A DNA stretch of 64,000 nt from Gnetum montanum (taxonomy: Eukaryota > Streptophyta > Gnetopsida > Gnetales > Gnetaceae): assembly GCA_015680685.1 (NCBI GenBank), contig MNCI01027250.1:182076-246075 (forward strand), in the 5' to 3' direction. Shown here one piece after another: positions 47,806 to 59,171 of the stretch (position 1 is the stretch's first letter; each line of letters opens with the position of its first letter). The position numbers were made by a program, and so were the translations under genes. Below the pieces are notes generated by a model. That model saw only the letters and a list, made by a program, of their open reading frames with translations, ran no database searches and was not told where the DNA came from.

Positions 47806-48298
47806 GAGCATTTGCAATGGGAGTAGCCTTTTAGAGCACTTGCAACATCTTGGCCCCCTATGATTTTGTTGGCTTTTGAGCACCTACAATGGGGGTAGCC
47901 TTTGGAGCACTGGAAACATCCTAACCTCGAATAGTTTTGTTGGATTTTGAGCACCTACAATGGGGGCAGTCTTTGAAGCACTTGTAGCATCTTAGCCCCC
48001 TACAATTTCACTAGCTTTTGAGCACTTAAAGTGAGTGCAACCTTTGGAGCACTTGCAACATCTTTGCCCCTCATAATTTTGCTAGCTTTGAGCACCTACA
48101 ATGGATGCAGCCTTTGGAGCACTTGCAACATCTTGGCCCCTCATGATTTTGTTAAATTTTTAACACTTGCAATAGTTGTAGCCTTTGGACCACTTGCAAC
48201 ATCTTCGCCCCCCACAATTTTACTAGCCTTTGAGAACTTGCAATGGGCACAACCTTTAGAGCATTTGTAGCATCTTCGCCCCCTGCAATTTTTTGGCA
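47806..48298. repeat. 71-base tandem array, 7 units
   Basis: Units start at 47806, 47878, 47949, 48020, 48090, 48161 and 48232. Conserved core: GAGCAC.TACAATGGG, GCCTTTGGAGCACTTGCAAC, ATCTTGGCCCC, GATTTTGTTGGC. No unique spacers, so not a CRISPR array. Confidence 0.85.
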
Positions 48299-49299
48299 TT
48301 TTTTTGGTCTTGTGTTATTTTTATGTCTTCTTAGAGTTTTTTTTGTAAGATGAAGCCTTAGGCCATTGTGCAAAGGTGCGTCTCATCATAGTGGCAAGTT
48401 ACCACATTGCTTTGATGTTCATGATTAGACTAGCTAAGCCTCTCAAGAGTGCACATTTCCCTCATCTAGTTATAGCCTACTCACACCTACTTCTATATCT
48501 AGATACCCTTTCATTCTTCATGTAGTAAAGCTAGCAAACCCTTTTGATGCTTATGTGTTGTGACCACACGACATCCTCTTTGCATATCTCATTAAACATC
48601 AAGCTTCCCAAGGCCGATGTAACATAAATTGTCCCATGGGAAGCCTCTACCAGCCAATCAAAGGCCAAGCAGGTGTACATATGTAACATAAGTCATCCTA
48701 GGGAGGAAACACCTATAAGACAGACATCATGCCATTTCATCAATGATGAAGTGAATCCCATCTAGTGACACAATTTTCTTGACAAGAAGCACTTCACTCC
48801 ACAGTAAGTATTCAATAACATGCAGAGCCCAAGGAAGGCTCACCTCATAATAAAAAAAGGGGAGGAAAAAGCATGTTGCTAAGTAATCAAGCGACAAAGT
48901 ATTTTCATAGCTGACCTAGCCCTAAACCTACACCTTAACTCTTTCACAAGCACTCCAACAAGAGGACAACATGTTCAAGGGCAAGCCACTCTGGTGTCAT
49001 GGTCACCATTAGCTATGGTATCATAATACCATGTTTGCACCTTATCTTTCCATTTTTATCCCTAGCACATTGCTTATGCCTTCTCTTGCTTTTCACCTAC
49101 CATCTAGCATGCCCCTATCCATAGCACTCATTAAGCACGGTGTAGTGATGACCAATCTCTCATTGAAGAGTGATGTTGATGCCAAGCCTACTATGGTGTT
49201 TTGCTATTTTTTGTCAACATCTCTAGGGCTACTCCTCTAGACATCAACAAAGAGGGTCCAATGAAACACTAACAAATCTGGACTATGGCATCTCGATGA

Positions 49300-49720
49300 T
49301 AAATTTTTCTAAGTGTTGGGACTACACTCTTCACTACCTTAAAGCGTAGTCAGCCTCTCATGGAGAGCATAGTCAACACAAAGGCTAGTTTTACAATTTT
49401 ATATAAGTGTCAACATAAAGCCAATCGCTACAAATGTTTCTAAGTGCTGGGACTACACTCTTCACTACCCTAAAGCATAGTCAGCCTCTCGTGGAGAGCA
49501 TAGTTAACCAAAAGCCAGTTTCCATAGGTTTTTACAAGTGCTAGGACTACGATCATCCCCAGTCAGGAGCATAGTCAGCCTCTAGGAAAGAGCATAGTCA
49601 AGACATAGCCAATTTGTTTTACAAATTTTTCTAATTATGAGACTATGCTCTCCCCCAATCTAGAGCATAATCAAGCATAGTTAGCCAGAATAGCCTCTAG
49701 AGGCCTCCATAGCCTAGCAA
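49300..49720. repeat. Imperfect tandem array, about 96-131 bases, 4 units
   Basis: Units carry AAGTGCTGGGACTACACTCT, AGCATAGTCAGCCTCT and GGAGAGCATAGTCAA. The half-sites AGAGCATAGTC and GACTATGCTCTC are inverted relative to each other in the last unit. Confidence 0.7.
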
Positions 49721-50361
49721 CGTCACTTAGCTCGACTTCAACTCACCTTCAACAAGTGTAGTTAGCAAAAAACTTCTTTTTTGTACCCCCTTTTGGGTTC
49801 CAAAATTGTAACTATGCTTGATCCTACATGAGAGCGTGGAGAGTGTAGTCCAAGAGCATAGTCTCCAAAATTGCATTTTTAGGTAGCTTGCAATTTTCTT
49901 GGAATACACATGCGATTGGCAGCATAGTTATAGTCTCATAGTCTTACAAACTTTAGAAAAGCACAATAAAGCACATCACCACCTGTCCCAGTGGAGAGTG
50001 TAGGCCCAACCATCCCCTCTACCACATGGCATCCATCCTGCATCTTCCACTAATCCTAGGCCTATAAATACCCATGTCCTCAACATTTTCAGGGTTGGAA
50101 AATCAAAGAGTTAACGAACCAAAGGCATTTTAGCAAACCAAAGAGAGGCAAAGTTGTAAACCACCACAATCCACCAAAACACCATAGCCAACTATACATC
50201 ATGGTAGCCAACCCAGCAGATGTAGACACCTTGGAAAAATTTCAGTTTCATGGCTAGACACCCCTGAAATTGTAACTACATTGTCCACTACACTTATTGT
50301 GCATCATGTACCTTCTAATCCCTTTTCATGTTAACTCCCATTTGGGGTGGTGTTTAGCTTG

Positions 50362-50396
<35 letters not shown>

Positions 50397-50819
50397 ATTT
50401 TTCACATTTTATTTGCATTTTTAGCTATTTTAACACCTAGCCATGCCTAATACTATGTTTGTGTAATAGTCCCCACATGTTGACACCCTTATTTTCACCA
50501 AAAATATTGACTACACTTAACACCACTAACATTATTAACATCGCTTGAACACTTAACATCATCTCGCATCAACATCATAGCTAACCACATTGCACCCTGG
50601 CTACATCTAGTAAGTACCTATCCGATTGAAGAGACCATTTATGGTACCCTATCTCCTCCTCCACCAGGCCCTCACACGGACTTGGGACTAGGCTATGTGC
50701 CTATGGACCTCAGTGTTCCAGCCACTGATCTTTTCAATCGCTACACCTCCTTCCTACATGTACTTCCCTTTTAATGCCATTTGCAATGACAACACATTCA
50801 TGGATTAGTAGATATGACA

Positions 50820-51305
50820 TGTAACTTTGAATATTTTGAGTACCTTATCTCATCGATTAGTTACACTTGGCTAAGGTTGGACCATTGTAGATTGATATTT
50901 TATTAATAAATTTCATTATAAGTATCATTGAAGCTCATTAGAAGAGTTTAACTCTATGATTTGGTGTTTAAATGTTGATTTCTAAGTTAAACCTTTGTGG
51001 GAGTTAGAAAAATTGATGAAAAATGTTCTGTGAAAAATGGCACATTTGTGGCCCCCACAACTACGAGCTTACCTTTAGTAGTTATAGGGTTGAAGAACAA
51101 AGTGATTTGGATTAATGGTTAAGAAGTTATGAAATTTGTGAGTAAATGTGAAAATTTCAAAGTGAGGTCACACATATTTATACTATTTTTACACTACGTC
51201 GATGGGGTCACATATATGGGGCCTTGTATACACATGGGCTCCATCAACGAGGCCTTGTATATAGAGCTTGTAAGAAAAATTTTCAACTTTGAATATCTTG
51301 AAAAA
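50820..51305 (-). repeat. Solo-LTR-like repeat, copy 2
   Basis: Second copy of 40952-41460. TATA-like GTATAAATATGTG on the minus strand. It separates the leader of H from a U3 fragment of an Athila-like LTR. Confidence 0.6.
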
Positions 51306-51561
51306 CTACAAGAGTTTGGCTACTATATTAACTAATTGACTATCAAACTATGTGCCCAAGTGCTATATTTATAGGTCAGCACACATCCCCTGATATCATA
51401 TATCCATTAACATAGCATGTGATCTGATATCAGAGCCAAGATATTGGATATTAAAGCTAAGATATCAAAGCCAAGAGATTGGAGCTAAGATATTAGAGCA
51501 TCAATGATATCACAAATGCAATGTAACATCAATGATATCCCAGACAACTAATGATTCATCA
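51306..51561 (-). repeat. U3 fragment of an Athila-like LTR
   Basis: On the minus strand it starts TGATGAATCATTAG like element B's LTR and reaches CCTATAAATATAGCACTTGG, then stops at the neighbouring repeat. U3 holds several AAGATAT(C/T)AAAGCC-type units (51430-51510). Confidence 0.7.
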
Positions 51562-52563
51562 CCTATTAAGCCCAACGTGACCTATAGGTCCTACATAGCC
51601 CTTGCAAGCAAATGGGCCCTACAAATATATATATATATATAATTATTATTCCTTATATATATAAAATAAAACTAAAGGGGGAGGGTATCGGTTTGAACCC
51701 ATGATCTCTCATTCAATTTTTAAACAAAAACCTTATTATTATTATTTTAATCCATCTTGCCTCGGTAGTTGACATGGTAGCTTAGCTCAGAATAGGGTGA
51801 AGGTTCTATGTTGGTAAATGGTAATTCCAGGTTGATTCTAGATTCTAAAATTTTGAACCTTTTTTAATAAATAATAATTTAATATTATTTTAATGTATGT
51901 ATAATGAAAAATTTTAAACATCAATCTCTCAAACAGTAAGTCCAATTGAGATGAAATTTGTATCGTTGGAATCATCTTGGAAAGTACTATGCATTGAACA
52001 TACTATTAGAATTCAAAAGAGAAGTTTAATTTTTTGATATTTTGAAAGCTTCATTTGCTTATTCTACCAAACTAATATTATTGGGTTTATGTATGGAAGA
52101 CGTGATGACTTATAAATGACTCTAAGTTACTTACGATAATGGTTTTCAAGAAAATAACATCAATTCATGTCATGGTTACTAAATTTTTAGAAGAAACTCA
52201 AAAATGACCTTAATCAATTAATATTTATATTATTAAGATGGGTAAGAGTTACCTGGAATGGTATATCCCTATCTTACCAACATATCTTGCAATTGATAAA
52301 TCTTGATGAGGCATAATCACATCTTTGTTGGTCAATAATATCCATGAAAGAATTTTGTTGGTTGGTTGGAACTTCATCTTTCATAGATGTCTAATTTGTT
52401 ATTCATGAAATTGATGGAATGGCATCTTGTGCTGTACATCTCAGACATATGGCACATCTAGTGATGATCAATGATTTTTCCTTTTGTTGTGGATTCATGG
52501 TTCATCATCAAGCTCATGTTATAGTCAGCCAATGGTTTTGAGTGGCCCTTGGATCATGGTTTT
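51562..52563. other. Unassigned, includes (AT)n and short interior of element G
   Basis: (AT)n at 51625-51641. On the minus strand this is what follows the PBS at 52564-52574, so part of it should be the leader of element G, but no ORF is seen. GGTTTGAACC at 51690 is a polymerase-III B-box look-alike; see rejected list. Confidence 0.35.
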
Positions 52564-52574
52564 CTCTGATACCA
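52564..52574 (-). promoter_or_regulatory. Primer binding site, initiator tRNA-Met
   Basis: TGGTATCAGAG, an exact 11-base match to the start of the plant initiator-Met site, directly behind the LTR ending TGTCACA. Confidence 0.8.
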
Positions 52575-52576
52575 AT

Positions 52577-53145
52577 TGTGACATCCCGTCCTCGAATGTC
52601 ATGGAAAATGTCAAATATACGATATATTAGACATTATGTGTAAGAAGATAATATACCAAACATCAAATATATATAACATTTTACATTATGCATAAAGGAA
52701 ATAATAGATAAAATGTAGGAAGAGAAATAAAAGAATGCTTTATTGATATGGAATAGTGTATCTGGATCATGCTTTGAGAGTGTTACTTGGGATTTTCTTC
52801 TTTTGGCATTTATCCCTTAGATGAAATCTAACACTACCATCATAATTAGGCCTATAACTTGGCCAAAAGAGATGGCCAGTTCACTTCTTTTCCTGCTTCA
52901 CTTAGCTCTCGTGACTTGCCTATCTTGGCTATACCACTCCATGTTGGCACAACCTCTAAGCCCAGGTATAAATGCCTTAAGTCAAACCCCCAAAAGTTAC
53001 CTCAAGAGACATATTTGCTATTACAACATTCCCTTTTGGGTCTTAATTAAAACTACCCTTTCAAGTCTTGTTAAGATAACAATAGCATTTGTTATGAAGA
53101 GACACCATCTTCATTAGGTAGCAGCATCATTTGGAAATGGGGACA
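52577..53145 (-). repeat. LTR of element G (minus strand)
   Basis: On the minus strand it runs from TGTCCCCATTTCC to GGGATGTCACA, 569 bases, with an AATAAA signal (CAATAAAGCATTC) and a TATA-like GCATTTATACC upstream. An initiator-Met PBS follows one base later (TGGTATCAGAG, 52574-52564), so this is a 5' LTR. The remaining interior is short and without coding. It lies against a gag fragment of the Athila-like family. Confidence 0.75.
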
Positions 53146-54060
53146 TGACAAACAATCCTAGAGGAGATAGAACAAGTCCTAGAATAATAAGGACCTCAAA
53201 GCTGAGGATCTCCAACAAACCTAGGAGAGATGAATCAAGGAACCATAGGGGAAGATATAGGAATCATGGTAATTCTCCTAGTTCACCATCTTCCTTTTCA
53301 TACTCACCATCTAGTTATAATAAAGATGAAAGTAAGTATGATGATAGACCTCTACCAAGACATCAAGATAGAGATAGAAATAGAGATCAACTACAAGATA
53401 CAAGATAGCAAAGGGAGCATGGATGAGACCATCATAATTAGAGAAATAGAAATAGAGATAGGAATTATAACCATGACATGTTTTATGATGATGGATCCTT
53501 GTTGGCTACTAGAAGCATGATACAAATTAGGAAGGTAGTTAGAATATCTCATAGGCATCAAAGAAAAACCCACACATCTTGATATGAAAAACATTCTTAA
53601 ATTTGGGATAGTCTATAATTTTAATTCGCAATATTATTTCCAAGCCTTCAATGATGCCTGAACCATGCAAAATATTAAAAATAAGTGCCAAAAGCTTAAG
53701 CTCTTCCCTATGATAGTAATAGAAGAAGCTGAAAGTTACCATAGATCATTGAAACTAGATTCAATCACCGATGGTCCACAATACTTGAGCTCTTTAACAA
53801 GAAATAACAAGCCTATTCAAGAGTGTCTAATCTAAGAAAATAAATCTAAGGATGGAAGTAAGGGGACCATGAATCCCTTTATGTAACCTTGCGTAGATAC
53901 TATTCTCTAATGCTTAGATGCTCAAGACATGAATTTTCTTAAAATGAAAAGCTTAGTTACATCATAGATGGGCTTCCTAGCAAAATGCAGGAGACTTCAT
54001 CATTTGACATCTTTGAAAACTTCTTTGCCTTTCTTGCTAGTATCTTATGAAATCCTTATT
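53146..54060 (+). pseudogene. gag fragment of an Athila-like element
   Basis: Arg/Asp/Asn-rich stretch (RRDESRNHRGRYRNHGN, DRDRNRDQLQD), then MIQIRKVVRISHRHQRKTH, matching A (MINIRKAMYVSTRH). Then NIKNKCQKLKLFPMIVIEEA and DGPQYLSSLTRNNKPIQECL, matching C near 26780. Ends near a decayed IIDGLPSKMQET. Its left part was cut by LTR G. Confidence 0.65.
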
Positions 54061-55904
54061 GAATAAGCAAGTCCACCACTTTAATATTTTATAATCCAAA
54101 ATTTAAACTTTTGCATTTAAAAATTTTATTGTCATCTTAATGACACCTTATCCAAAAGCTTGCTATGATACTAATTTAAGTTCAATTTTAAAGTAATAAT
54201 AGTTGAATTTAAACTAAAATTCAACTTCTTTATTATTGAAACAAGAATTTAACTTATGCCAATTAGAATAATAGAAACAACTCATATATAGAACTCTAAA
54301 CAAGGAATATAAAACATGCGTAAAATAAAAGAATACATTAAATGAAGAGACAAGTAAATAATTACAATGGACCTCAATTAAAATTACTATATGGTTTAAA
54401 TTCCTAATGGAATTTTAACTAATTTTGAGATCATATACAATAAAGAAAGCACCTAGGAGAGAAACATAAATAAGATCTATAAGAAAAGATATAGAAACAA
54501 ATAAAAAGATAGAAAGGTAAATCCATAGTAAACTAAAAGATTCTTTTACTAGACAAAGTGAAAGAAAATTAATGAATTAACTTTTTGATGATAAAAAAAG
54601 TGGTTGTTATATTATCATTAATATTTACCATACAAAATTGATCCTACAACAGGTTACTTATTTCATTATATAAATGGTACCATACATCCACATTATTGAT
54701 GTGCTATAGGAAACATGGTAAAATAATAAACAAACATAAAAACAACATCTAATTTAGTACCACAACATTTAGACTAAAGTTAGTCAAGTTATTTTTAGAT
54801 AACATTCATGAATTGACCATAAAAATAAGAATATCCATGTTAATGTAATAACAAGAGAGCACTTTTACTTTATTTAGCATGATTGGGGTATGCAAGGGAC
54901 ATCGTTATATTACATTACTTCATTTGAACTCTATTATTTGTAATTTAAGTTATAAATATTCAAAGGTGATGTAATAAGTGAATCATAAGTTTATGACATT
55001 GTAGTTGAAGATCCTAAATCATTTTTATAAGAAAGATATACCATAAAATTTTAATGCTTTTAGTATATAATCATTTGGTTGTAACATTAAGTGAGTTGTA
55101 AATGTTTCTAAATTTGCAACATTCATCCAAATATTATGTAAATAAGATTTTTTAATATATTTGTAAATTAAATACAAAATTATAATAATTTCATTAGTTT
55201 ATATTCATTTTAAAAAGGGTCACATTTACAACATAATAAATAATATTTTCATTAAAAAATTATTCATTAAACTATAAGATTTTGTTCTTTATATTTTTTT
55301 AGCATGAAACACGTATGATTAGAATGCATTTTTTCATAAAAAGGAGTATGTTTAAAGAATCCTAGTTAATCTCTAAGAAGAGAACATTTGATAAATCAAA
55401 AATAGAAACTCCTAAGTCTAATTATAGTAATAAGAAAATAAAAACATTTCTACAAAAGAGGAGATAAAAGTAATTTAAACATTTATACTATGATAGTTAT
55501 AAGTAATATCTTTACTACGTTGTTAGGCATAGTTGGGCAGAAGTTAATAACAAAAGAGTAAGGTGTTAGGCTAGCTTTAAGTAAAGTCATTTGATAATTA
55601 ACTACTTATTACATTTATAAATTACATTAAAATTATTGAAAAAGCCTAATAGAAAATTATTTATTTACTTTATTGTCTTTGTAAAATCATATGATTAGTG
55701 ATTTAAAAAATTATAGTTATACCTATATAAAGTATCCATTCCTACAAATTGATTTCAACAATGTAAAAGTTACACAAAAAAGTCTTCATTAAGCTCAAAG
55801 ATAATGAATCAGAGGATAATTTTCATTTATAAATAAAAATTTGAATAAAGTAAGAATACTTTTTATCTTGAAGTCTCTTTAGTCACTTTATTATTTAGTG
55901 ACAA
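54061..55904. other. AT-rich unassigned region
   Basis: No ORF recognised. Holds an imperfect inverted repeat at 54177-54256. Confidence 0.35.
54177..54256. repeat. Imperfect inverted repeat with perfect inner hairpin
   Basis: Inner arms AGTTGAATTT (54201-54210) and AAATTCAACT (54217-54226) pair perfectly around AAACTA. The outer arms (TAAGTTCAATTT.. and ..GAATTTAACTTA) pair with gaps. Could be a MITE core or chance in AT-rich DNA. Confidence 0.5.
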
Positions 55905-56570
55905 AGTTGAATGTGTATAAGAAACAACAAGCATGCTATAAAGGTAGGATTCTATACACTAAATATACTTCTTTATGCAAATGATGGTGTCCTAATTTCT
56001 ACCTCTAAGAAAGGTATGTGAAATATGGTGCAAATTTTAGAAAATTTTTATTTTTATTCTCACCTACAAGTTAAAGTGAAGAAAACACAATTGATGGTAT
56101 GAGCTACAAGATATGCTAATTATAATTTTAAATTTGGAACTTTAAATGTAGAGATAGTGAATTCCTTTAGATATTTAGGTCTCCATTATATTGGTTACTA
56201 CACATGGGACAAATAAGTCGAGACAATCACAAAAGGAATTAAGGCTCTATATGTAATTTAAAAAAATTCAAAAATATTAGCATTATGGACTTAGAATAGT
56301 AGAAAGGAAGATTTTCATATTATCATTAGCCTATAATGCTATATGTATGTGATGTATGAGGACTAGATCATAGCACAAAAATTTTATTAGGCTCTTTAGA
56401 ATAGGTATATGGATTAACATCCCTAGAGAAGAGTGCATATGTAGGTCATGTGGGTTAGAAGCTCTTTAGAATGAGTAATATATTTTTCATAATTGTACTT
56501 TGTTTGAACATCTATAAAAGAAATATAACATTGCAATAAAAAGTTTGCATGATCTATTTTTTTGCATCTA
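55905..56570 (+). mobile_element. LINE fragment: end of RT and C-terminal Cys domain
   Basis: Reads ILLYANDGVLISTSKKG, where the LINE RT active site YADD is YAND (55974-55985). Then HLQVKVKKTQLMV, ATRYANYNFKFGTLNVEIVN and SFRYLGLHYIG, and in another frame REECICRSCGLEAL and IFHNCTLFEHL, the Cys-rich tail of plant LINEs (C.CR.CG.E.E...H.L..C..Y). Upstream RT blocks are missing. A dead fragment. Confidence 0.75.
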
Positions 56571-57292
56571 GTAGTGCTTATCCATATTGTTAAGTATAAT
56601 GTATATTTATTTTATATCAGATGAATGTACTATGTATTCAATAGATCTTTTTTGTTTTATACATGTAATAAAATATTTAGTTTAAATTTCAATGTAGAAA
56701 ATGGATTTAATTTTATATTATTTATATTAGCATTACACCATTGGATATTCAATGCTCTATAGAATTTCTTTAGATCCATTTTTGGAGAGTATACCTTCTC
56801 TAAACAGAGTGTCCCTCTTTGAATAATCCAAAGGAGACTTTTACATCAAAGGAATAAGAAATCCAAGATTCACCTCTAGGACTTTAATGAGGATACATAC
56901 AACAAACAACATTGATGATTTTTAACCAACCATCTTTAATTAATATCTCCTCTTTGGACCATTCATGATTTGGTACAAGATTTTACAAGGATTTTAACAA
57001 AAGCTCCATCACTATAGTTTAAGAAGAATAATGAAGAAAAGGAAACAAGTAGGATGAAGCCCCATTTTCATTAAACCTATCAAGGCAATTACTTTTTATT
57101 TAACATAAAAATTCATACATGAATGTTCTAGGTGTTCATCCATGTTAAGATTATAGGAAAGAAGTTAGCAAGCCAACTACCTTGAATGACAATAGAGCAT
57201 TTAGCTTCCTTTACAAAGACATTCTAGATATGTTAAGTTTAAAAGAGGTCAATATGATGAATAATATTTGCCTATTTAAAATTGGGCGGTAG
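56571..57292. other. Unassigned AT-rich region
   Basis: May contain the LINE 3' untranslated end. No other feature seen. Confidence 0.3.
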
Positions 57293-58213
57293 ATGTTGGA
57301 CTTGGAAAACTCGGTTGCTAGAACGGAAACCAACAAATCCTAGGTGTCAAAACACTTTTAACCTTGAATCCCAAGGGCCTTTGAAAAACTAGGATTCAAG
57401 GTACCTTGGATGGTCTAGCAAATCACCCAAGAACTTATGGAAATGTATATGAAAATGGAAATTGAAACAAAAATGGAACTACATATTTGAAATGAAAATA
57501 GACAAAAACTAAAACACAAACTTAAATTTGCACAATGATGAACTATAACTTTATTGAAATGGAAAATGCATAAAGTACAAGGTTAAAGGAGTACAAATTT
57601 GTGTGCTGGATGCACAAGAGATTCACTTGGATGGAGCTTCAAGTCTATTGGAGCTAGTAGGCTATGTTCTATGCTCAAACCTCACAATTCAAATACTTTC
57701 TAATCCTAGTTTCTAGCAACTCTCTGCTAGTTCCCACCAAAATTTGCAACTGTGGTCATGAATGGTATTCCACCCTTGAAGCAATGGTATCACGTTGGAA
57801 GTCTCTAATTCCTAGCATAGACACCAATTTACTCTCAAAGGTTTTTCAAGGCACAAAGGCTCTTGGTTGTAAAAATCCAAAAAATTCTTTCCAAGCTGTG
57901 CAACAAAATTATTTTCAATTTTTGGAATGGAATTGCCTCTAATTTCTAGAACCCAACTAAGGTGTTCATGTTTGGTTTTTATAGGCTGTGGAATTGCTAT
58001 TTTTAGGCTCTACACATCACTATCATAATTACTCATAGATTGATGTCAATTTGTAGGTGTGACGATCATCAATTCTTAGTGTAGGTGATCATTTATAGTA
58101 AGTTTGAATACATCATTGCCACCAAAGCCCATATGAATACTATAAATAGTAAATGAACTTTTAGGACTATGCTAACACTATCCCAACTACATTAACCATG
58201 GTGGACTAAAACA
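57293..58213 (-). repeat. LTR-like block K
   Basis: On the minus strand: TATA-like GCCTATAAAAACC (57976-57988), AATAAAG (near 57551) about 430 bases downstream, and a CCAAGTCCAACA end. No PBS, no partner. A plus-strand TATA-like CTATAAATAG at 58139 leaves the orientation open. Confidence 0.35.
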
Positions 58214-58824
58214 CCCCAAAAAATTCGAAGTCATTCTCGCTTCACCAGGCCTTGCAATTCACACAACGCTACGGCAGTTCTCTAGGAGGAGAACGCTCTG
58301 AATTTAGGCCAGCTAGTTCAGAAAATTTTCTACCTTAGGTGTAAATAGGCTCTACGGATCATCCTGCCTATCCACCTAAGTAGTTTTCCCAACCGACAGC
58401 TTGCTCAGAAATGGTGCGCAAAGTTGACAACAGCGCTTAAAATGCACAAAATAGTTCAGCAATTTTTATAAGTCACGAAGTTTGCTACACTATGTACGCC
58501 CCGCTATGTAGCATAGCAAGCTTCAAAAAATGATTGCAAAATGAAGTGCTACGCTATGCTATGTAGCGTAGCATAGCATGGCAACAGTTATATAACCAAT
58601 TCCCTTGCCCAACTTCAAGTCCTTCAACAATGTCCCTTTCTATCAGGAAGCGGCAGACCATGTCTGCTACTACGCTATGCTCAACTACATGGTGCAACGA
58701 GGCATACCAATCCTTCGGAAGAGACAGAAGGCAGCTCAAAGGGCAAAATCAGCAAGTTTGCGAGTCTTGCAACGCATGAAGCAAAGTTTGCAAATTAGAA
58801 AAATTTCTGCGACTAAGGCTAGTC

Positions 58825-58844
58825 GCTACGCTACGTAGCGTAGC
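58825..58844. repeat. 20-base perfect palindrome
   Basis: GCTACGCTACGTAGCGTAGC is its own reverse complement. Related partial copies lie at 58495-58525, 58550-58580, 58668-58680 and 58880-58920. Confidence 0.9.
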
Positions 58845-59156
58845 AAGTATGCAACACATGCAACGGAATGCATGACAAAATGCTACGCTACACCGAGCAT
58901 GCTCGCTATGAAGCATAGCAAAGCATGCGGGTGGTTGTGCGACATCACTGCACTTCACCTAATTGGACCGTTGGCACACATCTCCAGATGCTGACAGTGT
59001 AATTACGGTGTGGTAGGCTCATAGTTACGGCATAGCAGGCTCGCATTACAACAGTCATGCACATCCAATAGTCATACATGGCATGTGCAGCACCAAAAAG
59101 TCAACATGGGCCCAGGGCACGTGGTGTCCAAACCATCACTTTCACTTGCCCTTGGT

Positions 59157-59171
59157 CCTATAAATACCCCA
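59157..59171 (+). promoter_or_regulatory. TATA box of element D
   Basis: TCCTATAAATACCCC, with CAACATTCAAAGGG downstream. The same arrangement is at 50058 in element H. Confidence 0.55.

Larger units (their letters stand above)
47000..50775 (+). mobile_element. Element H: minisatellite-rich LTR and leader, related to D
   Basis: GC-richer than its surroundings, with three tandem arrays (47375-47706, 47806-48298, 49300-49720) upstream of a TATA-like GCCTATAAATACCCATG (50058 on). Element D has the same core (CCTATAAATACCCCAATG). Behind it lie a (TC)n run (50364-50394) and, at 50644-50760, a leader matching D 59680-59800 (GGCCCTC.CACGG, CTCAGTGTT). It is cut at 50819 by the solo-LTR-like repeat. 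LTR borders and PBS not found. Confidence 0.45.

Noticed and set aside
47806-48298. CRISPR-like array
   Set aside because: Units are contiguous 71-base tandem repeats with no unique spacers, and the DNA is plant nuclear.
51690-51795. tRNA-derived SINE
   Set aside because: GGTTTGAACC resembles a B box (minus GGTTCAAACC) and GAGCTAAGCT a weak A box, but the spacing is too long and no tail or target duplication is visible.
52821-53117. 98-codon plus-strand ORF
   Set aside because: Lies wholly inside the minus-strand LTR of element G.
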